Origin: Sphingobacterium zeae
Lineage (GTDB): Bacteria; Bacteroidota; Bacteroidia; Sphingobacteriales; Sphingobacteriaceae
DNA length: 64,000 bases
Assembly: GCF_030818895.1 (NCBI RefSeq)
Contig: NZ_JAUTBA010000001.1
Location: 3,968,001-4,032,000, forward strand
Direction of reading: 5' to 3'
A program made the translations under genes and the position numbers. Below are positions 59,221 through 64,000 of this stretch, piece by piece. The stretch's first letter is position 1, and each line of letters opens with the position of its first letter. The notes under the pieces were generated by a model that saw only the letters and a list, made by a program, of their open reading frames with translations, was not told the origin of the DNA and did no database searches.

Positions 59221-60609
59221 ATGTTCAAAAAAGAAATATATCTTCATCGCCGAAATAAAATGTTATCATCGGTCAGTTCTGGCAAAATTCTTTTGTTAGG
59301 CAACATTGAAAACCCGATTAATTTTGAGCACAACACCTATCCTTTTCGTCAGGACAGCAGCTTTTTGTATTACATTGGAATAAAAAGTCCAGGTTTGGCT
59401 GCTGTATTGGATATCGAAAAAAATGAGACTATCCTATTTGGGGACGAAATGACGATCGACGATATTGTGTGGATGGGCCAGCAGCAAACTCTAGCGGAAA
59501 AGGCAGAACTTTCGGGTATTGGTACGGTCCTCCCATTCAATCAGCTCTTCGACTACCTCGGTAAGAATCCAAAAGAACCGGTTCACTACCTTCCTCCTTA
59601 TCAGTCGCACAACAAATTATTACTTCAACAAATAACTGGCCGATCTGTCAGTCAGTTAGAACCTTCGGTCGCTTTAATTAAAGCCGTGGTTGCTCAACGT
59701 AGCATCAAATCGGAAGAAGAGATTGCTGAACTAGAGAAGGCGGTAGATATCGCTGTCGATATGCATCGCATAGCTATGCGAATGACAAAACCTGGTTGTT
59801 ATGAATATCAGATCAGCAATGCTATGCAACATTTTGCACAAGATCAAGGAGCCCCATTTTCCTATCCTCCGATAGTTACAAAACGGGGCGAAATCCTGCA
59901 TAACCATATGCAATTTCACCAACTTGATGAAGGTAATATTCTCCTTAATGATTCGGGCGTCGAAACCGATATGGGATATGCTTCAGATCTAACCAGAACC
60001 TTTCCTGTAGGAAAACGATTTACAGCATTACAAGAAGAAATTTATCAGATTGTTTTACATGCTTTTAAATCTGCTGAACAGCTGCTGACTTCCGGAATAC
60101 GTTTTAAAGAAATACATTTAAAAGCCTGTGAAGCGCTTGTAGATGGACTGATACAAACCGGATTCATGAAAGGCAATGCGCAAGATGCGGTCATGAACCA
60201 CGCGCATGCACTTTTCTTTCAATGTGGACTCGGCCATATGCTTGGTCTTGATGTGCATGATATGGAGGATCTTGGTGAACAATATGTCGGATACACAGAA
60301 GCCGAACCAAAGGATACGAAGACTTTCGGTATCAAATCACTCCGACTAGGCAAAGAGCTAGAAGCTGGCAATGTGCTAACCGTTGAGCCTGGAATCTATA
60401 TTATCCCTGAGTTAACGCAGCTTTGGGAACAGCAAAATTTAAACAAAGACTTTATCAATTATGATTTCTTAAAAAAGCACCTCGATTTCGGAGGGGTTCG
60501 TATCGAAGACAATTATCTTATTGAAAAAGATGGATATCGCCGTCTAGGGAAATATCTTGAACGTGAAATACACGAAATATATCAGCTTAAAGACAATCCA
60601 ATTAATTAA
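59221..60609 (+). CDS. Xaa-Pro aminopeptidase (M24B family)
   Basis: The 462-residue protein has an aminopeptidase-P N-terminal domain (NPINFEHNTYPFRQDSSFLY, about 30-130) and the pita-bread catalytic domain. Metal ligands are visible in order: Asp in LNDSGVETDMG, Asp in ASDLTRTF, His in CGLGHMLGLDVHDM, Glu in TVEPGIYII, and Glu in GGVRIEDNYLIE. It removes N-terminal residues that precede proline. There is no signal peptide, so it acts in the cytoplasm. It is followed by a DPP-IV-type gene and an M1 peptidase gene in the same direction, which points to joint peptide breakdown. Confidence 0.94.
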   Translation: MFKKEIYLHRRNKMLSSVSSGKILLLGNIENPINFEHNTYPFRQDSSFLYYIGIKSPGLAAVLDIEKNETILFGDEMTIDDIVWMGQQQTLAEKAELSGIGTVLPFNQLFDYLGKNPKEPVHYLPPYQSHNKLLLQQITGRSVSQLEPSVALIKAVVAQRSIKSEEEIAELEKAVDIAVDMHRIAMRMTKPGCYEYQISNAMQHFAQDQGAPFSYPPIVTKRGEILHNHMQFHQLDEGNILLNDSGVETDMGYASDLTRTFPVGKRFTALQEEIYQIVLHAFKSAEQLLTSGIRFKEIHLKACEALVDGLIQTGFMKGNAQDAVMNHAHALFFQCGLGHMLGLDVHDMEDLGEQYVGYTEAEPKDTKTFGIKSLRLGKELEAGNVLTVEPGIYIIPELTQLWEQQNLNKDFINYDFLKKHLDFGGVRIEDNYLIEKDGYRRLGKYLEREIHEIYQLKDNPIN

Positions 60610-60689
60610 AAAACAGATAACGAACATAGCAATGAATCCGAAGAGTGAACTTAGATCACTTTGGGGACAACGCTCAAATAGATAAACAA

Positions 60690-62864
60690 ATGAACAGCAT
60701 TAAACAGTCGATTTTTATTATTTTAATACTGATTTTTCAGGTTCCAGCTTCCATTTTTGCGCAGCGACTCTGGACAGATCAGGGTGATCAGTATTATGAA
60801 TTTTCTGAGAAGGGAATAGAAATGGTCAACCCTAAAAATGGGATGAGATCCATCTTTCTTTCACAGCAATCGCTTATTCCAAAAGGAATAACGACAGCGC
60901 TAAAAGTTGAGAATTTTTCGATTTCCAAAAACAAGGAACTTATTTTACTGTATACCAATAGCAAGAGAGTCTGGCGCGAGAATACAAGAGGTGATTATTG
61001 GGTCTATAATAAAAAGTCCAGTCAATTACAGCAGCTAGGCAAACAATTCCCGGCTTCGCAACTGATGTTTGCGAAATTTAACCCACAAGCAGATAAAGTA
61101 GCTTACGTCAATAAAGCCGATCATAACGTTTACGTGGAAGATCTTGCCAATGGCCGCATCGTTGCTGTTACGAAAGATGGAACGGACCGTCTCATCAACG
61201 GTACTTTCGACTGGGTATACGAGGAAGAATTTGGCTGCAAAGATGGTTTCCGCTGGTCTCCCGACGGTACTTCTATTGCTTATTGGAAGCTTGATGCCCG
61301 CAACATCCGTAATTTTCTGATGATCAACAATACGGACAGCCTCTATTCGTACACCATTCCCGTGGAATATCCTAAAGTCGGACAGTCACCGAGCGCCTGT
61401 TCGATATGGACCTATGAAATCGCCACTGGAAAAAATACCATGCTGAATATCCCGGGAGATCCCAACCAGCATTATATCCCTCGCATGGAATGGTGTTTTG
61501 ATGGCAAACAGGTCATCCTAGAGCAGCTCAACAGAAAACAAAATGAGAGTAAAATCTATATCGTCGCTCTCTCCGACAATAAAGCGCAAAATATACATCA
61601 GGAGCAAAGTGACTCGTGGATTGATATCAAAGCTCGGTGGAACAACAACGATCCTTCCGGATGGGACTGGGTTCAAGGTGGCAAGGCCTTCATCTGGGTA
61701 TCTGAAAAAGACGGCTGGCGCAAAATCTATCAGATTGATTTATCGGGGAACGAGAAGCTGGTGATGAAAGCGGATTATGATATGATCAATCTTGACTTTT
61801 TCGATCCTAAAAATGAAATGATTTATTTTACGGCCTCTCCAAGCAATGCGACACAAAAATACCTATATAGTGTGTCTACTAAGGGCGGCGTTCCAAAAAG
61901 ACTGACACCGGCCTCATTCGAAGGGACCTGCGATTATGATATATCAAAAAACGGTAAAATTGCCATCTTCAACTTTAGCAACCGGGCAACATTACAGCAC
62001 AATGCCGTTATTGAATTGCCGACTCACAAAATACTCGTAGATTTTGATTTTAAACGTCAAAAGAAAGTCAGTGATGGTATTGCCGAGTTTTTTAAAGTTA
62101 AAACAACCGACGGTATTGAGTTAGACGGATGGATGGTAAAACCCTTGGATTTCGATCCGAACAAAAAGTATCCCGTCGTCTTTATGGTCTACGGCGAACC
62201 AGCATCACAAACTGTATTGGACAATTTTGGTGCAGGTTATAACAGTCTTTATAAAGGAAATATGGCACAGGATGGCTACATTTATATTTCTTTGGATAAT
62301 CGCGGAACGCCTGCTCCTAAAGGCAGCTTGTGGCGAAAAAGCATCTACCGCAATATCGGGCAGCTCAATATTCGCGACCAGGCTCTAGCAACGCAAGAAA
62401 TACTAAAATGGCCGTTTGTCGACAATTCACGCGTGGCCGTTTGGGGCTGGAGCGGTGGCGGATCAAGCACGCTTAATCTGCTTGGGCAATATCCTCAGAT
62501 CTATAAAACCGGTATTGCCATTGCCGCGGTAGCCAATCAGTTACTTTACGACAATGTATATCAGGAACGCTACATGGGGCTCCCACAAGAAAACCTGGCA
62601 GATTTTGAAAACGGCTCGCCACTGAAATATGCAAAAAATATCAAAGGCAACCTACTCTACATCCATGGAACTGGAGACGACAATGTGCACTATCAAAATG
62701 CAGAAGTGCTGATCAATGAACTGATCAAAAATAACGTGCAGTTCCAGTTGATGTCTTACCCGAACCGCAGCCATTCGATCAGCGAGGGACAAGGTACACA
62801 TGAGCATTTAAAAACATTATTTACAAACTATCTAAAATTGCATTGCCCTCCAGGGGGAAGATAG
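60690..62864 (+). CDS. Dipeptidyl-peptidase IV-type serine peptidase (S9B)
   Basis: The start at ATG 60690 gives a signal peptide (NSIKQSIFIILILIFQVPAS, ending IFAQ); a GTG 45 bp upstream is not needed. The 724-residue protein has an eight-bladed propeller N-terminal part and an alpha/beta-hydrolase C-terminal part. The triad is visible: Ser in WGWSGGGSSTLN, Asp in GTGDDNVHYQNAE, His in NRSHSISEG. A double Glu motif (YEEEFG) for binding the peptide N-terminus is present. It releases Xaa-Pro dipeptides in the periplasm. It follows the Xaa-Pro aminopeptidase gene by 80 bp. Confidence 0.94.
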   Translation: MNSIKQSIFIILILIFQVPASIFAQRLWTDQGDQYYEFSEKGIEMVNPKNGMRSIFLSQQSLIPKGITTALKVENFSISKNKELILLYTNSKRVWRENTRGDYWVYNKKSSQLQQLGKQFPASQLMFAKFNPQADKVAYVNKADHNVYVEDLANGRIVAVTKDGTDRLINGTFDWVYEEEFGCKDGFRWSPDGTSIAYWKLDARNIRNFLMINNTDSLYSYTIPVEYPKVGQSPSACSIWTYEIATGKNTMLNIPGDPNQHYIPRMEWCFDGKQVILEQLNRKQNESKIYIVALSDNKAQNIHQEQSDSWIDIKARWNNNDPSGWDWVQGGKAFIWVSEKDGWRKIYQIDLSGNEKLVMKADYDMINLDFFDPKNEMIYFTASPSNATQKYLYSVSTKGGVPKRLTPASFEGTCDYDISKNGKIAIFNFSNRATLQHNAVIELPTHKILVDFDFKRQKKVSDGIAEFFKVKTTDGIELDGWMVKPLDFDPNKKYPVVFMVYGEPASQTVLDNFGAGYNSLYKGNMAQDGYIYISLDNRGTPAPKGSLWRKSIYRNIGQLNIRDQALATQEILKWPFVDNSRVAVWGWSGGGSSTLNLLGQYPQIYKTGIAIAAVANQLLYDNVYQERYMGLPQENLADFENGSPLKYAKNIKGNLLYIHGTGDDNVHYQNAEVLINELIKNNVQFQLMSYPNRSHSISEGQGTHEHLKTLFTNYLKLHCPPGGR

Positions 62865-62886
62865 ACTGAATAGCTATTATTTACAG

Positions 62887-64000
62887 ATGAAAAGAATACT
62901 AGTATATGCATTGGGAACCTGCGGTCTATTGACCGCAGGTATACAGCAATCAGCGGCGCAGCTGATGAAAGAAAAAAATGAATTCACCAGAGCGGATTCA
63001 CTGCGCGGATACCTGTCACCGCTGCGAACCTGCTACGATATCCAATATTATCATTTGGATGTGAAGGTAGATATAGACAATAAGTTTATTTCGGGATCAA
63101 ATCTTTTCCGCTTCAAGGCCACGACTGATTTTAATCGCCTGCAATTTGATCTTTTTGCAAATCTCAAAGTAGACAAAGTCGTATATAAGGGAAAAGAAAT
63201 TTCCTTTACCCGAGAACACAATGCTGTCTTTGTCGAATTTCCAACAGCTATCAAGAAAGGAATGCAGGAAGAATTTACGGTCTATTACGAGGGTCATCCT
63301 ACAGAAGCGGTTAAGGCTCCCTGGGACGGCGGCTTTGACTGGAAGAAAGACAGTAACGGCAAACCTTGGGTAGCCACAGCCTGTCAGGGGATGGGTGCGA
63401 GCGTTTGGTGGCCAAACAAAGACCATCAATCCGATGAAGTGGATAGTATGCTGATTTCCATCGCTGTCCCCAAAGAGGTAATGAATGTATCCAATGGACG
63501 TTTGGTCAAAGTCGAAAAGATGAAGGACGGTTACACCAAATACCACTGGAAAGTTGCCAATCCAATCAACAACTATAATGTCGCCATCAACATCGGCGAC
63601 TACGTTCATTTTAAGGAAAAATACAAAGGTGAAAAAGGGCCATTGGATATAGACTACTATATTTTGCGCGAAAACGATACTGAAGAAAAGAAATCCCATC
63701 TTCAAAAAAATGCCAACCAGACCCTGGAGGCTTTTGAACATTGGTTTGGTCCGTATCCATTCTATGAAGATGGCTATAAACTTGTTGAAACCTACCATAC
63801 TGGCATGGAACATCAAAGTGCCGTCGCCTACGGAAACCATTATCAGAATGGCTATCGTGGCAGAGATGCTTCAGAAACCGGCTGGGGAAATAAATGGGAC
63901 TTTATTGTCGTCCACGAATCTGGTCACGAATGGTTTGGCAACAATATTACCTCAGCTGATCTAGCCGACATGTGGATTCACGAAAGCTTCACCAATTATT
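62887..64000 (+). CDS. M1-family metallopeptidase, N-terminal part
   Basis: The gene opens at ATG 62887, 22 bp after the DPP-IV-type gene, and runs off the window end after 371 codons. It has a signal peptide (MKRILVYALGTCGLLTAGIQ then QSAAQ). The M1 N-terminal beta domain follows, and the zinc motif VVHESGHEWFGNNITSADLADMW with HExxH is near residue 345. The exopeptidase motif GxMEN is altered to TGMEHQS. It is a periplasmic zinc aminopeptidase. The C-terminal half is outside the window. Confidence 0.93.
   Translation, partial: MKRILVYALGTCGLLTAGIQQSAAQLMKEKNEFTRADSLRGYLSPLRTCYDIQYYHLDVKVDIDNKFISGSNLFRFKATTDFNRLQFDLFANLKVDKVVYKGKEISFTREHNAVFVEFPTAIKKGMQEEFTVYYEGHPTEAVKAPWDGGFDWKKDSNGKPWVATACQGMGASVWWPNKDHQSDEVDSMLISIAVPKEVMNVSNGRLVKVEKMKDGYTKYHWKVANPINNYNVAINIGDYVHFKEKYKGEKGPLDIDYYILRENDTEEKKSHLQKNANQTLEAFEHWFGPYPFYEDGYKLVETYHTGMEHQSAVAYGNHYQNGYRGRDASETGWGNKWDFIVVHESGHEWFGNNITSADLADMWIHESFTNY

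Noticed and set aside
63097..63840. 247-codon open frame on the minus strand near the window end
   Set aside because: It is antisense to the M1 peptidase, which has a signal peptide and the HExxH motif; the opposite frame is a low-complexity hydrophobic shadow.

Overview
The window looks like the chromosome of a glycan-degrading Bacteroidota, most likely of the family Sphingobacteriaceae (Sphingobacterium/Pedobacter type). This is inferred from four SusC/SusD pairs, Bacteroidota-type promoters (TTG, about 20 bp, TAnnTTTG), lipoprotein signals, a cytochrome bd oxidase, a Y_Y_Y/LuxR sensor-regulator and a DUF2480 protein. No rRNA, tRNA, CRISPR array, insertion sequence or phage gene was found.

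Region 1 (1-20.9 kb) is a catabolic locus for an acidic or amino-sugar-containing polysaccharide. A leftward SusC/SusD/lipoprotein/heparinase-II-like operon handles the polymer. A second leftward operon encodes a class III aminotransferase, a DgoD-like sugar-acid dehydratase, an SDR dehydrogenase, a ceramidase-like protein and an SSS symporter. A rightward lactonase (SMP-30) and a rightward operon (PQQ-type sugar dehydrogenase fused to cytochrome c, an aberrant Nramp-like carrier, an NAD-epimerase-like protein, a DHDPS-like aldolase) complete a plausible oxidative, non-phosphorylative route. A FadR/FCD-type GntR regulator sits in the middle. The same palindrome, TTGTATACAA, occurs at all the intergenic promoters, usually with a second copy 23-24 bp away and fused to the -7 box, so the locus looks like one regulon.

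Region 2 (21-34.5 kb) has an MFS exporter, a small RNA gene, a Y_Y_Y/LuxR regulator and a SusC/SusD/GH144/GH3 set typical of beta-1,2-glucan use. The GH3 gene carries a one-base frameshift. Region 3 (34.5-40.9 kb) is a small SusC/SusD/sulfatase locus with a long 5' leader that holds a 36-codon ORF and a hairpin.

Region 4 (41-51.7 kb) is respiration and stress: a diheme cytochrome, CydAB, a NarL-type two-component pair, and superoxide dismutase with DUF2480 and a 34-codon ORF. The dismutase is divergent from a SufR-like Fe-S repressor with two CAAC-N6-GTTG-type sites. A TetR/FabF pair with matching operators follows, then a second small RNA copy identical over 66 nt to the first. Region 5 (52.4-64 kb) has another SusC/SusD pair, an AraC regulator and three peptidases (PepP-, DPP-IV- and M1-type), which suggests peptide use.
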